Shown here in pieces: positions 16,879 to 25,170 of a stretch of DNA of 36,790 nt. The position numbers were made by a program, and so were the translations under genes. The DNA comes from Halomonas llamarensis. Lineage in GTDB: Bacteria; Pseudomonadota; Gammaproteobacteria; Pseudomonadales; Halomonadaceae. Location of the stretch: positions 1-36,790 of the forward strand of contig NZ_JAMJPJ010000034.1 in NCBI RefSeq assembly GCF_023555005.1, in the 5' to 3' direction. The first letter of the stretch is position 1. Every line of letters starts with the position of its first letter. A model generated the notes under the pieces. That model made no database searches and was not told the origin of the DNA. It saw nothing but the letters and a program-made list of their open reading frames with translations.

Positions 16879-17673
16879 TTAGCTTGACTCACCCGGCGCA
16901 CGCGAGTTGTCCACTTCGTCCTCAGCGCGATTACGACGCTCAGGCGGCAAATAAATTGTCAGCATTTGCTCTAGCACGCGTGGGTTTTTTTCGCCTTTAA
17001 TCGCCAACAGCGCGTCAATCCAAAGCTGCTGCATCTTGGCCTCTTGGTTCATCCGTAGCCAGAGCTTGTCGGCGATGGGGTTGGCAATCATATTGGCGAT
17101 CATGGCCCCGTACAACGTCGTGAGAAGCGCGACCGCCATTGCCGGACCGATCATTGCCGGATCATTCATATTGGCGAGCATCTGCACCAACCCAACCAGT
17201 GTACCAATCATTCCCATAGAAGGCGCGACCTCGCCCAGCGCGGAAAACACACGGCCGCCAGCTTCATTGCGTTCTAGCGTTAACAAGCGCTCCTTGCCCA
17301 TCATGTCCTGAATCATTTCCGCGGTAAAACCATCGGCCAACATCTGCAACCCTTTGGCGAGAAAGGGGGAGTTAACATCCTGTCCCTCCAGCACCAAAAG
17401 GCCCTGCTTGCGCGACAGTTTGGAAAGCTCAACCAGCTCATCAATGCTTTCTTGAGTGTTAGGGAGCTGGAATTTAAACGCGCGCGCTGCCGCTTTAAAT
17501 GCGAATTTAAATTGGGTAAGAGTGAATTTGGCCATCACCACAAAGAGGCTGCCGCCAACGACCAGCAAAAGCCCAGTGGGGTTCATAAAGACTTCAGGGG
17601 AAGTGCCTAAGATTACCGCCATGCCCACCAGCACCGCAGCCCCCAATAATCCTATTAGTGTGGCGAGATCCAC
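16879..17673 (-). CDS. pomA: Flagellar motor stator protein PomA/MotA
   Basis: 264 residues with four membrane segments: MDLATLIGLLGAAVLVGMAV, LLLVVGGSLFVVM, APSMGMIGTLVGLVQMLANM and AVALLTTLYGAMIANMIANP. The MDLATLIGL start and GGSLFVVMAKFTLTQF are PomA-like, favouring Na+ coupling. The start codon is GTG at 17673 with AGGAG six bases upstream. It forms the stator with PomB. The bicistron stands alone, without flagellar or chemotaxis genes nearby, as is common for pomAB. Confidence 0.92.
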   Translation of the reverse strand: MDLATLIGLLGAAVLVGMAVILGTSPEVFMNPTGLLLVVGGSLFVVMAKFTLTQFKFAFKAAARAFKFQLPNTQESIDELVELSKLSRKQGLLVLEGQDVNSPFLAKGLQMLADGFTAEMIQDMMGKERLLTLERNEAGGRVFSALGEVAPSMGMIGTLVGLVQMLANMNDPAMIGPAMAVALLTTLYGAMIANMIANPIADKLWLRMNQEAKMQQLWIDALLAIKGEKNPRVLEQMLTIYLPPERRNRAEDEVDNSRAPGESS

Positions 17674-17830
17674 GGCAACTCCTGAAAATGTAAGTGTTTG
17701 AAACAGATCATTGGTAGCAGACCATAGAGTGAAGCGTAATGCACGTCAACGCTCGTAAGGCAAAAGCACTAGGCCTTTATAACAGTTTGGCGAGCAACGC
17801 CCATAAGGCTTTTAATGCGCGTTAAGAGAT

Positions 17831-17856
17831 AAAAAATGTAGCCCGTTTAGCGGCTA
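17831..17856 (-). terminator. Weak intrinsic terminator after the MOSC gene
   Basis: On the minus strand TAGCC and GGCTA (17852-17856 and 17839-17843) can pair around an 8-base loop, followed by CATTTTTT. The stem overlaps the MOSC stop codon and is only five base pairs long, so the call is tentative. Confidence 0.4.
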
Positions 17857-18684
17857 TCGCTGATGTGTTGTGAGCGCCACTTGCAACGCATCACCGATCT
17901 GCAGTGTTTTGTCCTCACCCGCGTTAAGCGTGGCATTTTGGCCGAAGTGCGCCCCTTTAAGGTGCGGCTGCGTATTTAATTCAAGCAATGTTTGCAGTGG
18001 TTGCGCTGCTTCCACAATGGCCGCCGTATGTTGGTCAATCGTCGTGATTTTACAGCGCTGGCATGGCTTGCAAAGTGATAGTTCTACCTCACCCACCACA
18101 ATCCGGTGCCAACGGTCTTCCTCCCACGCTGTGGTATGGTGGACAACAATATTGGGGCGAAAGCGGTTCATGGGCACAGGCGTTAACCCTTTGGCAATCA
18201 ACGCTTCATTAAGCGCGTCCAACGACGCCGTGTTGGTGATTAAAAACGGATAGCCATCGGCAAAATACGTATGCGCTGCTGCTTCTACTGGGCGGGTGAA
18301 CTCGGTGGCAAAGCGCATAAGCGTAAGCCCTTCGGCCGCCTCACCTAATGCCGCCGCTAGCCAGCGGCCCACGTCATCGCTCTCGGGAAGGGCCTGACAG
18401 TCATCATTCCACACCTTGACCACGCGTAAATTGCCGGTTGGCGACGCTAATGGCACATAGCACGGCGCAACGTTAGGATGCGAAAGTACCAGTGCTTCAT
18501 CGGTCAGCGCCACATCGACGGTCGCCAGCATCGGCAACTGCCGCTGGGTCACAAAACGCTGGCGCTGATCCACCCACATCCAGCGCCGATCCCACGCCAA
18601 GCCATGTGGGTAAATCTGCGTTTGGTTCAGAGCAATCCCCTTTAGCGATTTCACCGGATAACAGTACAGCTGATCAATACGCAT
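17854..18684 (-). CDS. MOSC domain protein (YcbX-like, without ferredoxin domain)
   Basis: 276 residues. The N-terminal MOSC_N beta-barrel begins MRIDQLYCYPVKSLKGIAL, followed by HGLAWDRRWMWVD. The MOSC core has MNRFRPNIVV and a cysteine-rich CKPCQRCKITTID segment that includes the molybdenum-cofactor-binding cysteine region. E. coli YcbX carries an extra C-terminal 2Fe-2S domain; here the protein stops after MOSC. YcbX/mARC proteins reduce N-hydroxylated compounds, so a partner electron carrier would be needed. The start overlaps the antiporter 3' end by 11 bp. Confidence 0.87.
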   Translation of the reverse strand: MRIDQLYCYPVKSLKGIALNQTQIYPHGLAWDRRWMWVDQRQRFVTQRQLPMLATVDVALTDEALVLSHPNVAPCYVPLASPTGNLRVVKVWNDDCQALPESDDVGRWLAAALGEAAEGLTLMRFATEFTRPVEAAAHTYFADGYPFLITNTASLDALNEALIAKGLTPVPMNRFRPNIVVHHTTAWEEDRWHRIVVGEVELSLCKPCQRCKITTIDQHTAAIVEAAQPLQTLLELNTQPHLKGAHFGQNATLNAGEDKTLQIGDALQVALTTHQR

Positions 18685-19900
18685 CGTTTTTTCCTGGCTT
18701 GGCGATGACGCGCTTTACTAACAGCGGGCCAAATAATTCAAAAATGATAGTAGATGTCACCACCGTCGCGACGATCAGCTGGCCCTGTTCGGGAAATCGC
18801 TCGGCGGCGAGCAGAGCCATGCCCATCGCAACCCCTGCCTGGGGCAGTAACCCAAGGCCGATGTTGGTTGTCAAGCGCGGCTCGCGTTGACGCATGGCCA
18901 GCACGCCCAAATAACCACCGATATAACGCCCGATACTGCGCAGCACAATATACGCGCCAACAAGCCCTAATGCCGTGCCCAAGTGTGACAATGTAAGACT
19001 CGCTCCTGCTAACACAAAGAAAAAGACCAAAAATGGCCACTCAATTTGCTCTATTTCGCTAAAGGAGCGCGTATGGTGTGAGGAGACATTGACAATCACA
19101 AAGCCTGCGACCATCGCTGTTAATAGCGCTGAGACATTAAGATAGCCGGAGAGCCCCGCCATTAAAAGCATCAGCGCCAACGCTTCTGCCTGCGTCGGGC
19201 GCCCGGGTTTGAGCTGGCCCGTTAGCCAAGCCGCAGGAAATCCAAGTACCACTCCTAATAGAACCGCTCCGCCTAGCTCCCACAGCGCATGCATTAACGA
19301 CGCCCCGCCGCTGGCCGCACCTATCCAGCTAAGCAGTGCCATGCACAGACCGAATACGATAATGCCCCAAGCATCATCAATCGCCACGATCCCCAATGTC
19401 ACGCGGGAAACGAGGCTTTTTTTACCACTTTCCGCAATCGCTTCACTTACGGCTGCGGGATCAGTCGCCACAGAGATAGCGGCTAAAGATGCCGCCAAGG
19501 CAAAGGAGTAGCCTAATAGCCACAGGCCTGCGAATACCGTGACAAGTGACCCCATCACCACCGCCGCAGAAAGCACGAGAATCAAAGGCCCTATCGATTT
19601 AAGCCGAGATAATGTCAGCTCACCGCCCAAAAGAAACGCGACCATCACCAGAGCCAAGCTGATCAGCGGCTCGCGCAGGCCGTTTAGCGGCTCAGCTTCA
19701 CGACCCATTAAACCTTGCTGAATCAGCGCATACCCCACGCCTACCAACACAAGCAGCGAAATTCTTGGCAATGCGGTCCTGCGCGAAATGGTATCCACTA
19801 CAATACTCAGTGATAACAAAACGCCTAAAATCAGCAACGCCCACGCGCTGTTACTCACTGTCTCATTTTGCTCACTGATATAGGCCCATAGCATCTGCAT
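18674..19900 (-). CDS. Cation:proton antiporter (CPA family)
   Basis: 408 residues, about 12 hydrophobic segments. Characteristic motifs are LVMVAFLLGGELTLSRLK, AAISVATDPAAVSEAI (family TDP segment) and GIVAIDDAWGIIVFGL with the membrane aspartates expected to carry the ion. It probably exchanges Na+ or K+ for H+ across the inner membrane. It has no C-terminal TrkA-N or cytoplasmic domain. The ATG is preceded by GGAG. Downstream the MOSC gene overlaps by 11 bp. A sodium exporter would fit with the nearby PomAB motor, but this is inference. Confidence 0.88.
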   Translation of the reverse strand: MQMLWAYISEQNETVSNSAWALLILGVLLSLSIVVDTISRRTALPRISLLVLVGVGYALIQQGLMGREAEPLNGLREPLISLALVMVAFLLGGELTLSRLKSIGPLILVLSAAVVMGSLVTVFAGLWLLGYSFALAASLAAISVATDPAAVSEAIAESGKKSLVSRVTLGIVAIDDAWGIIVFGLCMALLSWIGAASGGASLMHALWELGGAVLLGVVLGFPAAWLTGQLKPGRPTQAEALALMLLMAGLSGYLNVSALLTAMVAGFVIVNVSSHHTRSFSEIEQIEWPFLVFFFVLAGASLTLSHLGTALGLVGAYIVLRSIGRYIGGYLGVLAMRQREPRLTTNIGLGLLPQAGVAMGMALLAAERFPEQGQLIVATVVTSTIIFELFGPLLVKRVIAKPGKNDAY

Positions 19901-20056
19901 AAAACTGACACTCCTGCACGGCGCAAAAAAAACACGACAAAGGCATTATGGTGGCAGAAGCCATAATAGCTCACTACGTTTGCCGCCACTCGCAACGCTA
20001 GACGCCCTACTTTGTCGTGCTAGGCTTAGGGCGCTGACACATAAAGGAGCACCAAT

Positions 20057-20917
20057 ATGAGCCAAGCGCATTACACGCCACCCCGCGTATGGAAATGGGC
20101 ACCCGGTAATGGTGGCGAATTTGCCAATATTAACCGACCCGACGCCGGGCCAACCTACGACGAAGCGCTACCTGAGGGTAAGCACCCACTACAGCTGTAC
20201 TCACTAGCTACGCCCAACGGCGTCAAAGTGACCGTGATGTTGGAAGAGCTGCTCGAACGCGGCATAAGCGGCGCCGAGTACGACGCTCACCTGATTCGCA
20301 TTACCGAAGGCGAGCAGTTCAGTAGCGGCTTTGTCGCGGCGAACCCCAACTCCAAAATCCCCGCGCTGCTCGACAACAGCACAAACCCACCGCAGCGCGT
20401 GTTTGAATCTGGCGCCATTCTGCTATATCTAGCCGAAACGTTTGGCGCCTTCTTACCCGACGACCCAGCAAAGCGCACCGAGTGCCTCTCCTGGCTATTC
20501 TGGCAAATGGGCAGCGCGCCGCTACTTGGCGGCGGTTTCGGCCACTTTTACACCTACGCCCCAGAGCCGCTTGAGTATCCCATTGACCGCTTCACCATGG
20601 AGGTCAAACGCCAACTCGACGTGCTAAACCGCCACTTGGCGGAAAACCGCTTTATGGCCGGCGATGAATACAGCATCGCCGATATAGCGATTTACCCGTG
20701 GTACGGCGCGTTAGTTAAAAACCGTCTTTACAATGCGGCTGAGTTTTTGGAAGCACACACCTATACCCACGTGCGGCGCTGGTCTGACGAAATCGATGCA
20801 CGCCCGGCCGTTCAGCGTGGTCGTATGGTCAACCGCACCTGGGGTGAGCCTGAGGAGCAGTTGCACGAACGTCACGACGCCAGCGACTTCGAGTACAAAA
20901 CGCAAGATAAGCTCTAA
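20057..20917 (+). CDS. yghU: Glutathione S-transferase-like disulfide-bond oxidoreductase YghU
   Basis: 286 residues. The YghU/Nu-class pattern is clear: YTPPRVWKW near the N-terminus, FANINRPDAGPTYD, then the thioredoxin-like domain LYSLATPNGVKVTVMLEEL with the TPNGxK glutathione-binding stretch, NPNSKIPAL, ESGAILLYLAE, and the helical domain with FGHFYTYAPE and IADIAIYPW. These enzymes reduce disulfides using two bound glutathiones. A strong AAGGAG ribosome binding site precedes the ATG. Confidence 0.93.
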   Translation: MSQAHYTPPRVWKWAPGNGGEFANINRPDAGPTYDEALPEGKHPLQLYSLATPNGVKVTVMLEELLERGISGAEYDAHLIRITEGEQFSSGFVAANPNSKIPALLDNSTNPPQRVFESGAILLYLAETFGAFLPDDPAKRTECLSWLFWQMGSAPLLGGGFGHFYTYAPEPLEYPIDRFTMEVKRQLDVLNRHLAENRFMAGDEYSIADIAIYPWYGALVKNRLYNAAEFLEAHTYTHVRRWSDEIDARPAVQRGRMVNRTWGEPEEQLHERHDASDFEYKTQDKL

Positions 20918-20981
20918 GTAAGCAGGAAGTTGCTTTCTCCCTGGGCCGAGAGTAGTCAACCGAGCCTGAATGACGCGACTA

Positions 20982-21521
20982 TCAGCGATCACCCACCAAC
21001 CAGCGCGGCGCCAGCTCATGCTGGCCGCGCTCATCGGTAATAAACAGCGTGCCTTCACTGATCATCACCGCCCAATCAATAGCGCGAGGCAAGCCAGTGG
21101 CGATTACCGCCAGCGGCTCCTGGGGTAACGCCACGATGTTCAGGTTCTTAAGCTTAGAAACGGCTGGCAGCACCTTTTGCTCCCAAATATCCAGGCGTCC
21201 GTAGGCAAGCAGCGAGACACGCTGGGCGCGTCGTGAGCACCAAATCAGACGCTCGGCATCGGGCTGGCCGACCTCAATCCAGTGCAGTATCCGCCCATCC
21301 AGACTCTTTTCCCACAGGGCCGGCTCGTCCACGTCGGAGAGACCTCGACCGAAGCTGATCGCCTCGCTATACCACAATACATGGGCCACCAACCGGGCAG
21401 TCATGCGCTCTTCGGTTTCCGACGGGTGGCGCGCCACGGTAAAGCGCAACGTCTCGTACACCCCGCGATCCAGGTCAGTCAGGTTAATATCCACTTTATA
21501 GGGCGTTGCGCTAAGAGCCAT
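20982..21521 (-). CDS. yaeQ: YaeQ family protein
   Basis: 179 residues from ATG 21521, matching the roughly 180-residue YaeQ family (the frame extends upstream but that part is not conserved). It begins MALSATPYKVDINLTDLDRG and contains ETLRFTVARHPSET, MTARLVAHVLWYSE, FGRGLSDVDEPALW and the YGRLDIWEQKV segment. YaeQ has a PD-(D/E)XK nuclease-like fold; its role is unsettled. It is convergent with yghU. Confidence 0.92.
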   Translation of the reverse strand: MALSATPYKVDINLTDLDRGVYETLRFTVARHPSETEERMTARLVAHVLWYSEAISFGRGLSDVDEPALWEKSLDGRILHWIEVGQPDAERLIWCSRRAQRVSLLAYGRLDIWEQKVLPAVSKLKNLNIVALPQEPLAVIATGLPRAIDWAVMISEGTLFITDERGQHELAPRWLVGDR

Positions 21522-21620
21522 CGACGTTTCCAAATAAAAATTTGCGCCAGTGTAACCGATGCAAAGTGTCACTGGTGAATCACATCTAGGTAACGCAGAA
21601 GACGTCAGCAATAAAAACCT

Positions 21621-21655
21621 GAGAATAAAACGGGGGTGACGCAAGCGCCACCCCC
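21621..21655 (-). terminator. Intrinsic terminator after the enoyl-CoA hydratase gene
   Basis: On the minus strand GGGGGTG (21655-21649) pairs with CACCCCC (21638-21632), with an inner GCG/CGC, and is followed by GTTTTATT. This is a strong GC stem with a T-rich tail, 32 bp past the hydratase stop. Confidence 0.7.
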
Positions 21656-21686
21656 TGAATAAGTAACACTGGAATGAAATAATGGT

Positions 21687-22460
21687 TTAGAAGTTAGGCT
21701 TACGCTTCTCTACAAAAGCACTCATGCCTTCGGTTTGCTCTTCGCTGGCAAAGCAAAGCGCAAACAGCGACGTCTCTAATGCCAAGGCGCTGTCAAGGTC
21801 TTGATCCATGCCATCGTGAATCGCTTGCTTAGCGCCGCGCACCGCTTTCGGACCGTTGCCCATTAGCTGCTTAGTTAGCTCATCGGCGTAGGCATCAAGC
21901 TCGGCCTGCGGCATAACACGGTTGACCAGGCCAATGCGTAGCGCCTCGGTAGCGTCGATTTTGCGCCCGGTGGTGCAAAGGTCCAGCGCCATCGCTGGGC
22001 CCACACGACGCGGCAAACGCTGGGTGCCACCAAAACCGGGGATAACGCCGAGGAGGACTTCCGGTTGCCCGAAAATGGCGTTGTCGCTGGCTACGGCCCA
22101 GTCACAGGCCAGCGCCAGTTCGCAGCCGCCGCCAAGACAAAACCCGTTAACCAGCGCGACCACCGGCACGGGTAGCGTTTCAAGACGTTTGATCGTACGT
22201 AGCGCTTGCCCCGCGAAGGCGCGGGCCTCTTCCGGCGTTTTTTCGCGCATTTCGGTGATATCCGCCCCGGCAACGAAAGATTTCTCGCCAGCACCGGTAA
22301 TCAGCACCCCACGCAGGTTCGGGTGCGCTTCCAGCTCGGTCAGTTCTTTTTCCAGCGAGGTAAGCACTTGGCTATTAAGTGCGTTCAGCGCATGGGGGCG
22401 GTTGATCGTTAGACGCACCACGCCATCGTTATCAACTTTATCTATCACGGCTTCGCTCAT
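21687..22460 (-). CDS. Enoyl-CoA hydratase (crotonase family)
   Basis: 257 residues, normal crotonase length. Oxyanion-hole segments are ALNALNS (24-30) and SFVAGADITEM (61-71). The two catalytic glutamates of true hydratases are present: E114 in GFCLGGGCELALACD and E134 in FGQPEVLLGVIPGFGGTQRL. It adds water to 2-enoyl-CoA in beta-oxidation. It is the last gene of a catabolic cluster, separated from the dehydrogenase gene by 162 bp containing a strong hairpin, so it may be partly independent in expression. Confidence 0.92.
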   Translation of the reverse strand: MSEAVIDKVDNDGVVRLTINRPHALNALNSQVLTSLEKELTELEAHPNLRGVLITGAGEKSFVAGADITEMREKTPEEARAFAGQALRTIKRLETLPVPVVALVNGFCLGGGCELALACDWAVASDNAIFGQPEVLLGVIPGFGGTQRLPRRVGPAMALDLCTTGRKIDATEALRIGLVNRVMPQAELDAYADELTKQLMGNGPKAVRGAKQAIHDGMDQDLDSALALETSLFALCFASEEQTEGMSAFVEKRKPNF

Positions 22461-22510
22461 GGGGGCTCCCTGTTGTTCTAAAATAGCTGTTGTTAAAAAA
22501 AACCGTTATC

Positions 22511-22550
22511 AAAACTACCACCCAACCCTAGCGAACGCTTGGTTGGGTGG
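22511..22550 (-). terminator. Strong hairpin between the two beta-oxidation genes
   Basis: CCACCCAACC (22518-22527) and GGTTGGGTGG (22541-22550) form a perfect 10-bp stem, with an inner AGCG-AA-CGCT. On the minus strand it is followed by TAGTTTTGA, and further on by T8. It could terminate or attenuate transcription between the 3-hydroxyacyl-CoA dehydrogenase and hydratase genes. Confidence 0.55.
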
Positions 22551-22622
22551 CAATCACTTCTTTTGTCGAGCGCCTCTTCATCCTCGCGTCTTTAACGGGC
22601 AAGCTCTAACGGGCGAGCAACG

Positions 22623-23471
22623 CTAGTCGTAAATATGGAAGCCACGCCCAGACTTACGGCCCAGGTAACCGGCGTCGACCATGCGCTTGAGCAGCGGACA
22701 CGGCCGATATTTCGGGTCGCCAAAGCCTTCTTGTAGCACTTCCATGATCGCAAGACATACGTCCAAGCCGATTAAATCCCCAAGCGCCAGCGGCCCCATC
22801 GGGTGAGCAGCCCCCAACTTCATAGCATCGTCTACCGCGTCCGGTGTGGCAGCCCCTTCCTGCACCAGGAAAGCCGCTTCGTTGATCATCGGCACCAGTA
22901 GGCGATTGACGGCAAACCCAGGTGAATCGCCTACCGGTACGGCGGTCTTGCCCAAATCGCGGGCAAGTTGCTCGATGCGCTCAACGGTGGCATCACTGGT
23001 CTGCTCGGCGCGAATCACTTCGACCAACGCCAACACCGGCACCGGGTTGAAAAAGTGCATTCCCACCACGCGCTCAGGCCGCTCACATACCGCGGCTAGG
23101 CGCGTGAGCGAAAGCGACGAGGTGTTGGAGGCGAGAATGGCATCGCTACTTAAGTGACTCAAATCGCGAAACAGCTTCTCTTTAAGCGCTGGCTGTTCCG
23201 GCGCCGCCTCCAAGATAATGCCGCAATCCGCTAACGCCTCTAACGCTGTAGAAGTACTAAGGCGCTCAAGTGCGGCGTTTTTATCCGCTTCGCTCATTTT
23301 CTCCTTGGCGACAAGCTTGCTAAGGCCTTTCTCGATATTGGCTTGAGCGCGGGAAAGCTGCTCATCGGCGACATCGTAAAGCCTTGCGGAAAAGCCACTC
23401 GCGACCACGACCTGGGCAATCCCCTGCCCCATGGTGCCGGCGCCCACAACGCCAATAATGGTTTCGCTCAT
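22623..23471 (-). CDS. 3-hydroxyacyl-CoA (3-hydroxybutyryl-CoA) dehydrogenase
   Basis: 282 residues, the size of stand-alone Hbd/PaaH enzymes. The NAD-binding Rossmann motif is GVVGAGTMGQGIAQ (7-20). The catalytic histidine is H139 in VGMHFFNPVPVLALVEVI with partner E151, and GDSPGFAVNRLLVPMINEA is typical of the family. It oxidises 3-hydroxyacyl-CoA to 3-ketoacyl-CoA with NAD+. It lies 9 bp downstream of the ligase gene. No thiolase gene is in the cluster. Confidence 0.93.
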   Translation of the reverse strand: MSETIIGVVGAGTMGQGIAQVVVASGFSARLYDVADEQLSRAQANIEKGLSKLVAKEKMSEADKNAALERLSTSTALEALADCGIILEAAPEQPALKEKLFRDLSHLSSDAILASNTSSLSLTRLAAVCERPERVVGMHFFNPVPVLALVEVIRAEQTSDATVERIEQLARDLGKTAVPVGDSPGFAVNRLLVPMINEAAFLVQEGAATPDAVDDAMKLGAAHPMGPLALGDLIGLDVCLAIMEVLQEGFGDPKYRPCPLLKRMVDAGYLGRKSGRGFHIYD

Positions 23472-23480
23472 TGTTGCTCC

Positions 23481-25112
23481 CTATGACTGATTGCGCGCTT
23501 CTTCACGCAACACAAATTTTTGGATTTTACCCGTGGACGTTTTCGGCAACTCGCTGAACACAATGGTCTTGGGGACTTTGTAACCCGCTAGATGCTCGCG
23601 ACAGTGGGCAATGATGTCCTCTGCGGTCACTTCACCATAACCGACTTTCAGCTTAACGAACGCGCACGGCGTTTCGCCCCATTTTTCATCGGGCTTGGCG
23701 ACCACGGCGGCTTCTTCCACGGACGGGTGCGAGTAGATGGCATCTTCCACTTCGATGGTGGAAATATTTTCGCCGCCGGAAATGATGATGTCTTTGGAGC
23801 GGTCTTTGATTTCGATATAACCGTCTTTGTGCCATACCGCCAAATCGCCGGTGTGGTACCAACCACCTTCTAGCGCCTGTTCCGTCGCGGTCGGGTTTTT
23901 CAGATACCCTTTCATCACGTTATTACCGCGCATCAAGATTTCGCCGATGGTGTCGCCATCCTTGGGTACCGGCTCTAACGTGTTGGGGTCGGCGACGCAC
24001 AGTGCTTCAAGCATGTGGTAGCGCACGCCCTGGCGGGCTTTTAGTTTGGCGCGTTCTTCAAGCGGCAACTCGTTCCACGCGTCGTGCCAAGCGCAAACGG
24101 TCACCGGGCCATAGACTTCGGTCAGCCCGTAGACATGAGTCACTTCGATGCCGAGTTTTTCCACCCCAGAGATCACCGAAGCGGGTGGCGCAGCACCGGC
24201 AGTGGTCACTTTTACCGCGTGATCGAAGTCGCGCTTCTCTTCGTCAGGCAGGTTAACCAAGCCATTGAGGATAATCGGCGCGCCACTAAAATGCGTGACC
24301 GACTCGTCGGCAATTAACTGCATGATTTTCTTGGGGTCGACCTTGCGCAGACAAACGCTCACCCCGGCGTTGGCGGCAATAGTCCACGGAAAGCACCAGC
24401 CGTTACAGTGGAACATCGGCAGCGTCCACAGGTACACCGGGTGGTGCGGCATCGCCCACTCAAGAATATTGCTCACCGCGTTCAAGTAAGCGCCACGGTG
24501 GTGATAAACCACACCCTTGGGCTTACCGGTCGTCCCTGAGGTGTAGTTGAGCGAGATCGCCTGCCACTCATCGGTCGGTAGCTGGTAGGGGTGGTCGGCA
24601 TCGCCTTCGGCTAACAGCGCCTCGTATTCCACTTCACCAATACCTTGAGTTTCGCCGACAAATTCCACATCCGCGATATCGATCAGCAGCGGTTGAGTGT
24701 TCAGTTTGGCGACGGCTTCCTGAACGACATCGGCAAACTCTGGATCGACCAGCACGGCTTTGGCTTCACCGTGCTCCAGCATGTAACTGATCGCGTCGGC
24801 ATCAAGGCGAATATTCAATGTGTTCAGCACACAGCCCGACAGCGGCACCGCAAAATGCGCTTCAAACATCGCCGGCACGTTGGGCAGCATCGCCGCTACG
24901 GTATCCCCCGTGTTGAGCCCCCGCTTTTGCAGGGCTGAGGCAAGCTGCCGACAGCGCTTCCAGGTTTCCGACCACGTACGTCGCGTACTGCCGTGAATAA
25001 CCGCCGGGTAGTTTGGGTACACCGATGCCGAGCGCTCGATAAACGTCAGTGGCGACAACGGTACGTGATTGGCCTGCGTTTTGGGCAAATCCTGTTCGAA
25101 GATGGACGTCAT
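23481..25112 (-). CDS. Acyl-CoA synthetase (AMP-forming)
   Basis: About 543 residues from ATG 25112 (ATG 25115 and 25136 are alternatives). Adenylation motifs are LNYTSGTTGKPKGVVYHHRG (P-loop-like A3), HVYGLTEVYGPVT (A5), GWYHTGDLAVWHKDGYIEIK (A7) and DIIISGGENIS (A8), with the C-terminal catalytic lysine in LPKTSTGKIQKF. It belongs to the AlkK/DmdB-like group of medium-chain or methylmercaptopropionate ligases by appearance. It activates a carboxylic acid to its CoA ester, feeding the dehydrogenase encoded 58 bp upstream. The protein is soluble. Confidence 0.92.
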   Translation of the reverse strand: MTSIFEQDLPKTQANHVPLSPLTFIERSASVYPNYPAVIHGSTRRTWSETWKRCRQLASALQKRGLNTGDTVAAMLPNVPAMFEAHFAVPLSGCVLNTLNIRLDADAISYMLEHGEAKAVLVDPEFADVVQEAVAKLNTQPLLIDIADVEFVGETQGIGEVEYEALLAEGDADHPYQLPTDEWQAISLNYTSGTTGKPKGVVYHHRGAYLNAVSNILEWAMPHHPVYLWTLPMFHCNGWCFPWTIAANAGVSVCLRKVDPKKIMQLIADESVTHFSGAPIILNGLVNLPDEEKRDFDHAVKVTTAGAAPPASVISGVEKLGIEVTHVYGLTEVYGPVTVCAWHDAWNELPLEERAKLKARQGVRYHMLEALCVADPNTLEPVPKDGDTIGEILMRGNNVMKGYLKNPTATEQALEGGWYHTGDLAVWHKDGYIEIKDRSKDIIISGGENISTIEVEDAIYSHPSVEEAAVVAKPDEKWGETPCAFVKLKVGYGEVTAEDIIAHCREHLAGYKVPKTIVFSELPKTSTGKIQKFVLREEARNQS

Positions 25113-25170
25113 CATGACCTCATTTGTCTTTGTCATTTTTCTGAGAAACGTATCCGAAAGTCGAACTGCA

